Numbered from the stretch's first letter, positions 14,695 to 24,489 are shown. The stretch: DNA of 64,000 nucleotides from Pukyongia salina (GCF_002966125.1 NZ_CP027062.1:124001-188000), one strand, 5' to 3'. Program-made: numbers and translations. Notes: generated by a model not told the origin, from the letters alone.

Positions 14695-15717
14695 ATGAAT
14701 GAGGCCATCACTGCCAGTGCCAAAGCACTGCTCGCCACACCCAAAAATATAGTCGTTGTAGGGCATAAGAATCCGGATGGAGATGCCGTGGGCTCTTGTC
14801 TGGCACTTGCCAATACCCTAAACGCCATGGGCCACGAGGCACAGGTGATCATGCCTAACGATTTCCCCGATTTCCTGAAATGGCTACCAGACTGCGAGCA
14901 GGTACTCATCTTCGATAAGGAGGTTGAAAAAAGTACCCGCTTTATTAACGACGCCGAACTCATCTTCACCCTGGATTTTAACGCCCTGGATCGTACCGGC
15001 GATATGGTACAACCTCTTAGTGAGGCCACGGCAGATTTTATCCTGATCGATCATCACCAGCAACCGGATGATTATGCGGCGGTTATCTATAGCGATACGG
15101 CCATGAGTTCCACCTGCGAGATGGTGTTCCATTTTATCGATGCCCTCGGGAAACTTGACCTCATCACTGCCGACACGGCAACTTTACTGTATACAGGCAT
15201 TATGACCGATACCGGTTCGTTTCGGTATCCGGCTACTTCGGCTACCACCCACAGGGTTATCGCCCACCTTATAGAATGCGGGGTGAATAACGCCGAAATT
15301 CATCAGAATATCTACGATACCAACACCCCCGACCGTATCGCTCTACTGGGAGTGGCACTTCAGAATATGAAGATCCTGCCCGAATACAGAACTGCTTACA
15401 TCACCTTATCCCAGCAGGAACTGGACGAAAATAATTTTAAAAAGGGAGATACCGAAGGATTTGTAAACTACGCTCTTTCTGTTTCCGGGGTGGTTTTCGC
15501 CCTTATCTTTATTGAGAACAAACAGGAGCAGATCGTAAAGATCTCCTTGCGTAGTAAAGGCTCCTTCTCGGTGAACGAATTTGCAAGAAAATATTTCAAT
15601 GGCGGAGGCCACACCAATGCCGCCGGGGGAAGAAGCAGCTTACCTCTGGATAAGACCATTACTGAATTTATTAGTATATTGCCGTCCCACAAAAAAGAAC
15701 TTACCGATGAATCTTAG
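14695..15717 (+). CDS. DHH/DHHA1 phosphoesterase (NrnA-like oligoribonuclease/pAp phosphatase)
   Basis: A 340-residue two-domain enzyme. The N-terminal DHH domain shows GHKNPDGDAVGS (about residues 23-34) and DHHQQPDD with D119-H120-H121; the C-terminal DHHA1 domain ends with FNGGGHTNAAGG. NrnA-type enzymes degrade nanoRNA and dephosphorylate pAp, a by-product of sulphate assimilation. It overlaps the start of gldI by 11 bases, so the two are translationally linked, an arrangement common in flavobacteria. Confidence 0.92.
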   Translation: MNEAITASAKALLATPKNIVVVGHKNPDGDAVGSCLALANTLNAMGHEAQVIMPNDFPDFLKWLPDCEQVLIFDKEVEKSTRFINDAELIFTLDFNALDRTGDMVQPLSEATADFILIDHHQQPDDYAAVIYSDTAMSSTCEMVFHFIDALGKLDLITADTATLLYTGIMTDTGSFRYPATSATTHRVIAHLIECGVNNAEIHQNIYDTNTPDRIALLGVALQNMKILPEYRTAYITLSQQELDENNFKKGDTEGFVNYALSVSGVVFALIFIENKQEQIVKISLRSKGSFSVNEFARKYFNGGGHTNAAGGRSSLPLDKTITEFISILPSHKKELTDES

Positions 15718-16258
15718 ATCTGCATTACTACTCGTTCTCGGTTGTATTTTCTTCGTTTCCTGCAAAAGCCCGGAAGCAAGAAAACCTGTACAGCAAAGTT
15801 CGGGAAGCTTTATCAAAGAATCTGCTAAGCGAAATAAGGTACTTTACAAGAAAGAAGAGGCGCGAATTGCCAGTATAATGGAGGCCAATCCGGAGCATGA
15901 TTATTTATCTTCCGATCGCGGTTTCTGGTACTACTATAATGTAAAGGATAGCCTGGACGTTCCCACACCCGATTTTGGCGACGTGGTTACATTTACCTAC
16001 AATATTCAGTCCCTGGAAGGGGAACCAATACTTACCGAAAGCGAGACAGGGCTACAAACCTATAAGATAGACCAGTCTAACCAGGATCTTATATCAGGGT
16101 TGCGCGACGGTGTAAAACTGATGAAGGTGGGAGAACAGGTAACTTTCCTGTTTCCTTCCTATAAAGCTTATGGTTACTACGGTCTTGAAGATAAATTAGG
16201 AACCAATGTCCCTGTTAGGAGTACAGTAACCCTTAAATCTATTCAACAATCACAATAA
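15707..16258 (+). CDS. gldI: Gliding motility-associated peptidyl-prolyl isomerase GldI
   Basis: A 183-residue lipoprotein with signal peptide MNLRSALLLVLGCIFFVSCK (lipobox Cys19) and an FKBP-type domain: FGDVVTFTYNIQSLEG, LISGLRDGVKLMKVGEQVTF and PSYKAYGYYGLEDKLGTNVP. GldI is needed for gliding in Flavobacterium johnsoniae, probably by folding exported gliding or type IX secretion components. The frame extends upstream inside the DHH gene; the ATG at 15707 gives the signal peptide. Followed 13 bases later by a second isomerase gene. Confidence 0.9.
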   Translation: MNLRSALLLVLGCIFFVSCKSPEARKPVQQSSGSFIKESAKRNKVLYKKEEARIASIMEANPEHDYLSSDRGFWYYYNVKDSLDVPTPDFGDVVTFTYNIQSLEGEPILTESETGLQTYKIDQSNQDLISGLRDGVKLMKVGEQVTFLFPSYKAYGYYGLEDKLGTNVPVRSTVTLKSIQQSQ

Positions 16259-16271
16259 ACTAAAAATAAAA

Positions 16272-17387
16272 ATGAGAAAACTATCACTGTTATTGATCCT
16301 GTTATTATCGGCAACTGTTTTTACAGCTTGCGAGGATAAATATCCGGACCTTCCGGAAGGTGTATATGCAGAATTTGTTACTAACAAAGGAACTTTCGTT
16401 GCAAAACTTTACAACGATCGAACTCCCATCACTACGGCCAACTTCGTTTCGCTGGCAGAGGGAACCAATAAGATGGTAGATTCCATCCACCTTGGGAAGC
16501 CTTATTACAACGGTTTGATCTTTCACCGTGTGATCAAGGATTTTATGATCCAGGGAGGAGACCCTAATGGTGACGGCTCGGGTAATCCGGGTTACCGTTT
16601 TCCCGATGAGTTTGTAGACAGCCTGAAACACGACCGTAAAGGAATTCTTTCCATGGCCAACTCGGGTCCTGCTACCAATGGGAGTCAGTTTTTTATCACC
16701 CTGAAAGAAACACCCTGGCTTGATGGCAAGCACACAGTGTTTGGTGAAGTGGTGATAGGACAGGAAATAGTAGACTCCATTGGTGTAACCCCTACAGAGA
16801 AACCCGGCGATAAACCGGTTGAGGATGTGGTTATGCAAGAGGTGAATATCATAAAACGCGGCAATGTGTCCGTATTGGACTTTGCAGAGGAATTAAAGAA
16901 GATCGAAGCCCAACAAGAGGCGAAGAGACAGGCTCTTGAACGTCTGGCTATCGATAAGGCGGTTTCCTTCGTGAATATGAAAATGGAAGCAGATTCTACC
17001 GAGTCCGGACTTAAATACGCATATCAGGAAAGAGGTGACGGTCCTAAACCTAAAGATGGGCAGGACATGTTGATCAATTACACCGGATACTATACTAACG
17101 GGCAAATGTTCAATACCAGCTTACTTGAAGTGGCCGAGTTATACGATAATGTAAAACCGGCTAAAAGAGACCGAGGACAATACGTGCCTATCGTTACCAA
17201 TACTAACGATCCCCGCTTGATCCCGGGATTCCGTGAAGCCCTACAGATAATGCGTGTTGGCGATAAAATGACCATCTTCATTCCTTCTCACTTAGGATAT
17301 GGAGAAGCAGGAAACAGGCCATATATCCCGCCAAATACAGACCTTATCTTCGAAGTGGAATTTTTGGAAATTCCAACAGGAGAATAA
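16272..17387 (+). CDS. Two-domain peptidyl-prolyl isomerase lipoprotein (cyclophilin + FKBP)
   Basis: A 371-residue lipoprotein (LLLILLLSATVFTACED, Cys at about 20) combining two unrelated isomerase folds. Residues 30-190 are a cyclophilin: FHRVIKDFMIQGGDPNGDG, NSGPATNGSQFFITL and HTVFGEVV. A charged helical linker follows (about 200-235), then residues 240-368 form an FKBP domain: LKYAYQERGDGPKPKDG, NYTGYYTNGQMFNTS, IPGFREALQIMRVGDKMT and PSHLGYGEAGNRPYIPPNT. It probably folds exported proteins together with GldI. Ends at a strong terminator. Confidence 0.93.
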   Translation: MRKLSLLLILLLSATVFTACEDKYPDLPEGVYAEFVTNKGTFVAKLYNDRTPITTANFVSLAEGTNKMVDSIHLGKPYYNGLIFHRVIKDFMIQGGDPNGDGSGNPGYRFPDEFVDSLKHDRKGILSMANSGPATNGSQFFITLKETPWLDGKHTVFGEVVIGQEIVDSIGVTPTEKPGDKPVEDVVMQEVNIIKRGNVSVLDFAEELKKIEAQQEAKRQALERLAIDKAVSFVNMKMEADSTESGLKYAYQERGDGPKPKDGQDMLINYTGYYTNGQMFNTSLLEVAELYDNVKPAKRDRGQYVPIVTNTNDPRLIPGFREALQIMRVGDKMTIFIPSHLGYGEAGNRPYIPPNTDLIFEVEFLEIPTGE

Positions 17388-17393
17388 TAAAGA

Positions 17394-17421
17394 AAAAGCC
17401 CGATTCGATCGGGCTTTTTTT
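17394..17421. terminator. Intrinsic terminator after the isomerase gene
   Basis: AAGCCCGAT and ATCGGGCTT pair almost without loop, preceded by an A-run and followed by TTTTTTT. It lies between convergent genes and overlaps the pepD stop codon region, so it can act in both directions. Confidence 0.85.
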
Positions 17422-18880
17422 ATGCAGTTTTTTTAGGAATATTTGCGAGGATCTCCTTCACGAATTCCCAGAACTTTTGTGTGGAAGAAATGCTGGCTCG
17501 CTCATCGGGGGAATGTGCCCCTTTGATATTTGGCCCGAAGGAAATCATATCCATTCCGGGATAATTCTGCCCCAGAATACCACATTCCAGCCCAGCATGA
17601 CAAGCAGCGACATTGGCTTTTTCGCCATTCATCTTTGTGTAAAGACCGTCTAGCACCTTTAGGATCGGGCTATCCATATTGGGTGCCCATCCCGGGTAAT
17701 CTCCCGTAAAGGTTACTTTGTATCCTGCCAGCGTGAACGTGCTTTTTAAGGTATTAGCGAGATCTGCTTTAGAAGATTCTACCGAAGACCGGGTAAGACA
17801 TTCTATCTTGATCTGCCCATCATGAACCGCCACTTTTGCAATATTATTGGAGGTTTCTACGAGGTCTTCTATGGCGGGACTCATCCTGTACACTCCGTTA
17901 TGAGCAGCTTGTAAGGCATGTACCAATTTCTTTTTTGCTTCAAAATTCATCCTTAAACCGGGAACTGCAGTTTCTACAGCCGCGATGGATAATTCGGGTT
18001 CGAGTAGTTTATATTCTTCGGAAATTGCCTTGCTCATTCTATCGAAAGCTTCCTTAAAATCTTCTTCTGAAGCAGGATCCATAACCACCGTTGCCACACT
18101 TTCGCGAGGGATGGCATTCCGAAGGCTACCTCCGCGGATCTCCACAATTTCCATGAGATCTAAAGTGGCATACAACAGCCTGTTCATCATTTTATTGGCG
18201 TTCCCCAGGCCTTTTATGATATCCATGCCGCTATGCCCGCCCTGCAAGCCTTTTACAGTGATCTTATAGGCTTTGTAAGCCGAAGGGACTTCTTCTTCCT
18301 TATACTCTCCCATGGCCGTCACATCCACACCACCTGCACAACCTACCCCGATCTCATCGTCTTCCTCGGTGTCCAGGTTAAGCAGGATCTCACCTTTTAG
18401 CAAACCTCCTTTTAATTCCATGGCTCCGGTCATCCCGGTTTCTTCGTCTATTGTGAAAAGTGCCTCCAGGTCCGGATGAGGGATGGTATCGCTTTCAAGT
18501 ATAGCCATGATAGTTGCTACTCCCAGGCCATTATCGGCACCAAGCGTAGTTCCCTTAGCCCTTACCCAATCGCCGTCTACGCACATTTCTATTCCCTGGG
18601 TATCGAAATCGAATTGCGTATCGTTGTTCTTCTGATGCACCATGTCCAGGTGCGACTGCATCACTATGGCCTTGCGGTTCTCCATGCCGGGGGTGGCTGG
18701 TTTCCGTATGATGACATTTCCAATATGATCAACTATTGTCTCCAGTCCCAGGTCTTCACCAAATTTCTTCATGAAGGCGATCACGCGCTCTTCTTTTTTT
18801 GAAGGCCGTGGTACGGCATTCAGATCGGCGAAATTTTTCCAGACTGCTTTGGGTTCGAGATTTCGAATGGCTTCGTTCAT
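17420..18880 (-). CDS. pepD: Aminoacyl-histidine dipeptidase (PepD type)
   Basis: A 486-residue M20-family metallopeptidase of the PepD/carnosinase group, which cleaves Xaa-His and related dipeptides. Motifs include QSHLDMVHQKN (metal His and Asp, about residues 91-101), GADNGLGVA (about 119), TIDEETGMTGA (catalytic Glu and metal Glu) and NLDTEEDDEIGVG; the lid domain carries GGHSGMDI, and a late CHAGLECGIL supplies another ligand. The start MNEAIRNLEPKAVWKNF fits homologues. A TAATTTTG -7-like element precedes it at 18907-18900 on the minus strand. Confidence 0.94.
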   Translation of the reverse strand: MNEAIRNLEPKAVWKNFADLNAVPRPSKKEERVIAFMKKFGEDLGLETIVDHIGNVIIRKPATPGMENRKAIVMQSHLDMVHQKNNDTQFDFDTQGIEMCVDGDWVRAKGTTLGADNGLGVATIMAILESDTIPHPDLEALFTIDEETGMTGAMELKGGLLKGEILLNLDTEEDDEIGVGCAGGVDVTAMGEYKEEEVPSAYKAYKITVKGLQGGHSGMDIIKGLGNANKMMNRLLYATLDLMEIVEIRGGSLRNAIPRESVATVVMDPASEEDFKEAFDRMSKAISEEYKLLEPELSIAAVETAVPGLRMNFEAKKKLVHALQAAHNGVYRMSPAIEDLVETSNNIAKVAVHDGQIKIECLTRSSVESSKADLANTLKSTFTLAGYKVTFTGDYPGWAPNMDSPILKVLDGLYTKMNGEKANVAACHAGLECGILGQNYPGMDMISFGPNIKGAHSPDERASISSTQKFWEFVKEILANIPKKTA

Positions 18881-18965
18881 AGATTTCAGAATTAAAGCAC
18901 AAAATTAAACTATTCGCCTAGTGCTAAAAAATTATTGATAAGAGAATTCTTTGTAAGTTTGAAAT

Positions 18966-20036
18966 ATGCACCGAAAAAGAACGCGCCTCATCCTTGCCCT
19001 GCTCCTTCCCGTTCAGGTTCTTCTTTTGCAGATACTGAAAAACTTTCCGCATTTTGTCGAAACGTATTACAGTCAGGGTCTTTACCCGGTCATCTCCAAA
19101 ATATCTCGCTATGTATTTGGATGGGTCCCCTTTTCGGTAGGTGATATTTTCTATTTACTTATTGCGATCCTCGCCATAAGGTGGTTATACAAAAATGTAA
19201 GGCGGCTTAAATACGAGGCTGTGCGATTCTTTATTGATATAGTAGCAACGGTCTCCTTGGTTTATTTTGTTTTTCATCTGCTTTGGGGCCTGAATTATTA
19301 TCGCGTTCCCCTGCATCAAACCCTGGATCTGGACCGCGACTACACCACCGAAGAACTAGTAAGTACCACCAAACGATTAATCGCAAAGTCCAATGAGCTC
19401 CATAGGCAACTTGGTTATCCGGACAGCGTGAAAATCGATCTGCCCTATACCCAGCGGGAGGTCTTTAAAAAGTCTTTGGATGGTTTTATCAGGCTGGCCG
19501 ATGAATATCCCGACCTGGCCTATAGCCCAAAAAGCATAAAGAAAAGTGGCTGGAGCCTTGGCCTCACCTATATGGGTTATAGCGGGTATTACAATCCGTT
19601 CTCCGGGGAAGCCCAGGTAAATAATTTGATCAAAACCTATAAGTTCCCGGTGGTAAGTTGTCATGAGGAGGCGCATCAAATAGGATTCGCCGCCGAGAAC
19701 GAAGCTAATTTCATTGCTACGCTGGCAACCATTAATAACAGCGATCCGTACATACAGTATAGCGGCTATATTTTTGCTTTGCGGTACTGCGTTAACGAGA
19801 TTGCCAGAAGGGATATGGACACCTACCATGAGCTACTTGAGACCATCAATCCGGGGATCCTGGCAAGCTACAAGGAAATGCGAGACTTCTGGGAAAAATA
19901 TAAGAATCCGTTTGAGGACTTCTCCAAAGGTTTTTGGGATCAGTTTCTGAAAGCAAATAACCAGTCCAGGGGGATCATGAGCTATAGCTATATGGTTGCC
20001 CTTGTAGTTAATTATTTTGAAGACAAACCTTTTTAA
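18966..20036 (+). CDS. DUF3810 membrane protein with HEXXH motif
   Basis: A 356-residue protein with three hydrophobic segments in the first 110 residues (RLILALLLPVQVLLLQIL; VGDIFYLLIAILAIRWLY; FFIDIVATVSLVYFVFHLLW) and a soluble C-terminal part. That part contains SCHEEAHQIGFAAENEANF, where H233-E-E-A-H237 has the zinc metallopeptidase HEXXH form and E/N residues follow at about the spacing of a third ligand. The family is named DUF3810 and its activity is unknown; a membrane-anchored protease is a plausible inference. TAAGTTTG at 18954-18961 fits a -7 element. Confidence 0.85.
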   Translation: MHRKRTRLILALLLPVQVLLLQILKNFPHFVETYYSQGLYPVISKISRYVFGWVPFSVGDIFYLLIAILAIRWLYKNVRRLKYEAVRFFIDIVATVSLVYFVFHLLWGLNYYRVPLHQTLDLDRDYTTEELVSTTKRLIAKSNELHRQLGYPDSVKIDLPYTQREVFKKSLDGFIRLADEYPDLAYSPKSIKKSGWSLGLTYMGYSGYYNPFSGEAQVNNLIKTYKFPVVSCHEEAHQIGFAAENEANFIATLATINNSDPYIQYSGYIFALRYCVNEIARRDMDTYHELLETINPGILASYKEMRDFWEKYKNPFEDFSKGFWDQFLKANNQSRGIMSYSYMVALVVNYFEDKPF

Positions 20037-20124
20037 AATTAATTGTGCTGTTAAAGGAAGGTTAAGAATTTACATCTTCCTTTCACCTTCCTTATATTTA
20101 GATTCTTTTTTAAAAAACAACCAA

Positions 20125-23082
20125 ATGAAAAAACTCTCACTAGTTGTAGTGGTGTTTTTTAGCTTTTCCTTTGCTTTCGCGCAGGATTATTTTCCGAAGA
20201 ACGACGGGGTTAAAGAAAAAAATACCAATTACACGGCTTTTACCAATGCCAAAATTTACATCACTCCCACACAAATTGTTGAAAATGGTACCCTACTTAT
20301 CCGCGATGGAAAAGTAGTGGCGTCCGGCAAATCTGTTACCATCCCAAAAAATACGATAGTGATCGATCTGGAGGGCAAACATATTTACCCATCCTTCATC
20401 GATCCGTACACCGGTTTTGGTGTGGAGAAGCCCAAACGGGCACAGGGACAAGGAAGGTCGCCGCAATACGACGCCTCAAGAAAGGGCTTCTACTGGAACG
20501 ACCATATCATGCCCGAGAATAAGGTAATTGCGAAATTCGAGTATGACAAGAAAAAAGCTTCCGATTTCAGGAAGGCTGGTTTTGGGGTTGTGAATACTCA
20601 TATAATGGACGGTATTGCACGAGGAACCGGAGTGCTGGTGGCGCTTAATGACGAGGACGATGCAGCAACGAGAATTCTGGACGATGCTTCTGCTCAATTC
20701 TTTTCTTTCAGTAAGAGTGTGACCAGCAGGCAATCCTATCCTTCTTCCCTCATGGGATCCATGGCCTTGCTTAGGCAACTACACTGGGATCTGGATTGGT
20801 ATGCCAAAGGCAACACCAATACAAAGGATCGCTCTTTGGATGCGCTTCTGGCGAACAAAGGACTCCCTGCAATTATAGAAGCCGGTAATAAATCTAACGA
20901 TCTTCGTGCAGACAAGATCAGCGATCAATTTAACCTCAACTATATTATTGTTGGCGGTGGAGACGAATACGAATTGATCGATGAGATCAAGGCCACAAAT
21001 GCACAATATATCATTCCGCTTAATTTTCCCGATGCTTATGATGTAAGCGATCCTTTCGCTGCCAAATACATCTCCCTGGAAGATATGCGAAACTGGAACC
21101 AGGCGCCGGTGAATCCGAAAGCGCTTTCAGATAAGGGTGTGACCTTTGCACTTACTACCCACGAATTGAAATCTCCTTCCGAATTACAAGGAAAAATGAA
21201 GAAGGCCTTCGAGTATGGTTTCGATAAGACCCAGGCCCTGAAAGCCCTCACCACCATCCCTGCGCAATTACTGGGCAAAAGTGATAAATTAGGAACCTTA
21301 CAGCCCGGACGCTATGCCAATTTCCTGATCACTTCGGGAGATGTTTTCGACGGTGAGACAACCATGTACGAAAACTGGGTACAGGGAAGAAAACACGTTA
21401 TAACCGATATGGGGCAAAAGGATATTCGTGGAAAGTATTCGCTAAATGCCGGAGGAAAGACCTACGAATTGGATATTAGTGGAGCTGCAGGAAAGCCCAA
21501 GGCGGAAGTGAAATTAGGAGAGACAAAATTCCCGGCAAAACTTGAGTATTCAGACAATTGGGTGGTGCTTTCGTTCAAGGATGAAGAAAAGGGAGAATCC
21601 TTCAGGTCCACGGCCATTATTCCGAATACCGGAAATAATATCTCCGGTAAAATGGTATTGCCAACAGGTCTGGAAACCAGCTTCACTGCAGTTAGGACAG
21701 GGGATGCAGAGGCTTCAGAAAAGAAAGATAAAGAGAAGGAGAGCACTGTAGAGATGGTGCCGGTTACCTTCCCTAATGTGGGGTATGGTTTTAAAAGTAA
21801 ACCTCAGCCACAAAATATACTGTTTAAGAACGCCACAGTATGGACCAGCGAAACCGCCGGAGTACTTCCCAATACGGATGTACTGGTGAAGAACGGTAAA
21901 ATAAGTAAAGTAGGAAAGAATCTAAGTGCCGCCGGCGCAACGGTTGTAGATGCTACCGGGAAACACCTAACGGCAGGTATCATTGATGAACACTCGCACA
22001 TTGCGGCATTGTCCATCAACGAGTCGGGGCATAATTCTTCGGCAGAGGTAACCATAGAAGATGTGGTTGATCCCGAGGATATAGATATCTATCGAAACCT
22101 GGCTGGTGGAGTAACCTCCATTCAGGTGTTACATGGTTCGGCCAACCCGATAGGCGGGCGCTCTGCCATCCTCAAACTTAAATGGGGTGAGAACGCAGAA
22201 AACCTGATCTACGATAATAGTCCGAAGTTCATAAAATTCGCCTTGGGTGAGAACGTAAAACAGTCTAACTGGCAAAGTTTCAGCAGGTTCCCGCAAACGA
22301 GAATGGGTGTGGAACAGTTGTATGTGAACTATTTCAACAGGGCCAAGGAATACGATGCGAAAAAGAAGAGCGGACAGCCATTTCGCTATGATGAGGAGAT
22401 GGAAGTCCTGGCAGAGATCCTTAACGGAGAGCGTTTTATTAGCTGTCACTCTTATGTACAGAGTGAGATCAATATGCTGATGAAAGTAGCCGAGAAATTC
22501 AATTTTCGGGTAAACACCTTTACCCACATCCTGGAGGGTTATAAGGTTGCCGATAAGATGGCTGCCCATGGCGTGGGCGGTTCTACCTTTAGCGACTGGT
22601 GGGCCTACAAATACGAAGTGAACGATGCCATCCCATATAACGCGGCTATCATGGCCAGCCAGGGAGTTACGGTTGCTATAAACAGTGATGATGGGGAAAT
22701 GTCCCGCAGACTAAACCAGGAAGCCGCTAAAAGTGTTAAATACGGAGGTATGAGCGAGGAGGAAGCCTGGAAGATGGTGACCATCAACCCGGCAAAATTG
22801 CTTCACCTGGACGACCGCACCGGTAGTATAAAAGAAGGAAAGGATGCCGATCTGGTATTATGGTCCGATCATCCGCTGTCGGTCTACGCCAAAGCCGAAA
22901 AGACCATGATAGACGGTACGGTATATTTTGATATTGAAAAAGACAAGGCACAGCGACAGGCTATTCAGGCAGAACGTGCCAAGCTTATTAATATGATGCT
23001 TGCTGAAAAAAACGGTGGTGGTAAAACCCAGGCTCCCCGTGGCAAGGAAAAGATCCGATTTGAATGTGAAACCATAAACTAA
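20125..23082 (+). CDS. Exported amidohydrolase with duplicated amidohydrolase-like halves
   Basis: A 985-residue protein with signal peptide MKKLSLVVVVFFSFSFAFAQ. The N-terminal half (about 35-460) has the amidohydrolase beta-sandwich entry (GKHIYPSFIDPYTGFG) but lacks the HxH metal pair. The C-terminal half (about 590-985) retains it: H623-S-H625 in DEHSH, H775 in SCHSY, H801 in FTHILEG and D855 in NSDDGE. Imidazolonepropionase-like enzymes with unknown substrate. The frame extends upstream into the DUF3810 gene, but the ATG at 20125 starts the signal peptide. The next gene, 7 bases on, is a related single-domain protein. Confidence 0.88.
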   Translation: MKKLSLVVVVFFSFSFAFAQDYFPKNDGVKEKNTNYTAFTNAKIYITPTQIVENGTLLIRDGKVVASGKSVTIPKNTIVIDLEGKHIYPSFIDPYTGFGVEKPKRAQGQGRSPQYDASRKGFYWNDHIMPENKVIAKFEYDKKKASDFRKAGFGVVNTHIMDGIARGTGVLVALNDEDDAATRILDDASAQFFSFSKSVTSRQSYPSSLMGSMALLRQLHWDLDWYAKGNTNTKDRSLDALLANKGLPAIIEAGNKSNDLRADKISDQFNLNYIIVGGGDEYELIDEIKATNAQYIIPLNFPDAYDVSDPFAAKYISLEDMRNWNQAPVNPKALSDKGVTFALTTHELKSPSELQGKMKKAFEYGFDKTQALKALTTIPAQLLGKSDKLGTLQPGRYANFLITSGDVFDGETTMYENWVQGRKHVITDMGQKDIRGKYSLNAGGKTYELDISGAAGKPKAEVKLGETKFPAKLEYSDNWVVLSFKDEEKGESFRSTAIIPNTGNNISGKMVLPTGLETSFTAVRTGDAEASEKKDKEKESTVEMVPVTFPNVGYGFKSKPQPQNILFKNATVWTSETAGVLPNTDVLVKNGKISKVGKNLSAAGATVVDATGKHLTAGIIDEHSHIAALSINESGHNSSAEVTIEDVVDPEDIDIYRNLAGGVTSIQVLHGSANPIGGRSAILKLKWGENAENLIYDNSPKFIKFALGENVKQSNWQSFSRFPQTRMGVEQLYVNYFNRAKEYDAKKKSGQPFRYDEEMEVLAEILNGERFISCHSYVQSEINMLMKVAEKFNFRVNTFTHILEGYKVADKMAAHGVGGSTFSDWWAYKYEVNDAIPYNAAIMASQGVTVAINSDDGEMSRRLNQEAAKSVKYGGMSEEEAWKMVTINPAKLLHLDDRTGSIKEGKDADLVLWSDHPLSVYAKAEKTMIDGTVYFDIEKDKAQRQAIQAERAKLINMMLAEKNGGGKTQAPRGKEKIRFECETIN

Positions 23083-23089
23083 TCCAACC

Positions 23090-24382
23090 ATGAAAGCAAT
23101 AAAACAAATTTTAATAGTGATAGCTGTGAGTGTTGGATTACAATCCTACGCTCAGCAAACTCCTGCGCCTGCACAGAGCGGTGCAATAACCATTAAAGGT
23201 GCCACAGCCCATATAGGTAATGGAACCGTTATAGATAACAGTGTAATCGTCTTTGAGAACGGAAGTATTACCGCCATTGGTGGCTCCGGCACTGCTTCTA
23301 AAGGTAGGGTTATCGATGCAACGGGAAAACACGTTTATCCAGGCTTTATCGCCCCCGCCAAGTCGTTAGGGCTAATAGAAGTTAATCAGGTACGAGCCAG
23401 TAATGATGAGGATGAAATAGGTGAATTTATTCCCAATGTGAGGTCCCTTATCGCTTATAATGCCGAGAGTAAGGTCGTGGAAAGTATGCGTCCTAACGGC
23501 GTGCTGATAGGACAGGCAACACCTCAGGGAGGTAGAATTTCGGGTACTTCCTCCATCGTTCAGTTCGACGCATGGAATTGGGAAGATGCTGCGGTAAAAG
23601 TAGACGACGGCGTCCATATGAACTGGCCCGGTAGTTACAGTCGAGGCAGATGGTGGCTGGGAGAGTCCAGGGACTGGAAACCCAATAAGGACTACAGCAA
23701 AGACCTGGAGGAAATAAAAGTTTACCTCAGAAATGCCAAAGCTTATAATGCTGCCGGTGATACATCCAAAAATGAAGGCTTTGAGGCCATGAAGGGATTG
23801 TTCGACGGGAGTAAGAAGTTGTATATATATACCCAGGGTGAAAAAGAAATGATCGATGCAGTAACCCTCACCAAAGGCGAAGGCGTTAAAGATGTTGTGA
23901 TCGTTGGTGGGTACGAAGCGTACAAGATCATCCCTTTTCTTAAACAACACAATATCCCTGTCTTGGTAAGGCAAACGCATTCTCTACCCTATAGAGCCGA
24001 TGATGATTATGACCTTCCGTATAAGTTACCGAAGATTTTGGTTGATGGCGGATTGCTGGTAGGATTACAAAATGCCAGTATGTCTAATTTCCAGACCAGG
24101 AATTTGCCTTTCTATGCCGGACAACTGGTGGGACAGGGAATGGACAAAGAAACAGCCTTGAAGCTAATTAGCGGGAACACCGCCAAGATCCTTGGGATAG
24201 ACAATAAATACGGAACCCTGGAAGTGGGTAAAAGCGCCACACTCTTTATTAGCGAGGGCGACGCCCTGGATATGCGAACCAATATTCTTTCACATGCCTT
24301 TATCGACGGACGTGAGCTGTCGCTGGAAACGCATCAGACAGAACTCTGGAAAAGATATATGGGAAAATACTCCGGGAAGTAA
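23090..24382 (+). CDS. Exported amidohydrolase-family protein, probably lacking metal ligands
   Basis: A 430-residue protein with signal peptide (KQILIVIAVSVGLQSYAQQ). It resembles the N-terminal half of the preceding protein: KGATAHIGNGTVIDNSVIVF, ATGKHVYPGFIAPAKSLGL, and late LEVGKSATLFISEGDALDM. The site that should read D-x-H-x-H is APAKSLG, so the first two metal ligands are absent. A structural or accessory role beside the larger enzyme is more likely than independent catalysis (inference). The two genes are 7 bases apart and end at a strong terminator. Confidence 0.85.
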   Translation: MKAIKQILIVIAVSVGLQSYAQQTPAPAQSGAITIKGATAHIGNGTVIDNSVIVFENGSITAIGGSGTASKGRVIDATGKHVYPGFIAPAKSLGLIEVNQVRASNDEDEIGEFIPNVRSLIAYNAESKVVESMRPNGVLIGQATPQGGRISGTSSIVQFDAWNWEDAAVKVDDGVHMNWPGSYSRGRWWLGESRDWKPNKDYSKDLEEIKVYLRNAKAYNAAGDTSKNEGFEAMKGLFDGSKKLYIYTQGEKEMIDAVTLTKGEGVKDVVIVGGYEAYKIIPFLKQHNIPVLVRQTHSLPYRADDDYDLPYKLPKILVDGGLLVGLQNASMSNFQTRNLPFYAGQLVGQGMDKETALKLISGNTAKILGIDNKYGTLEVGKSATLFISEGDALDMRTNILSHAFIDGRELSLETHQTELWKRYMGKYSGK

Positions 24383-24399
24383 CGATCAATTTAATAGAG

Positions 24400-24423
24400 A
24401 AAGCAGCCTCAGGGCTGCTTTTT
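24400..24423 (+). terminator. Intrinsic terminator after the amidohydrolase pair
   Basis: AAAGCAGCC and GGCTGCTTT pair around TCAG or a similar short loop, followed by TTTCATTTTAT. Located 18 bases after the stop codon. Confidence 0.8.
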
Positions 24424-24489
24424 CATTTTATATATTTTTTCTGAAATCAGACAAAGTAGGTATATTTATTCCTCTCCAATACCCCTTAT

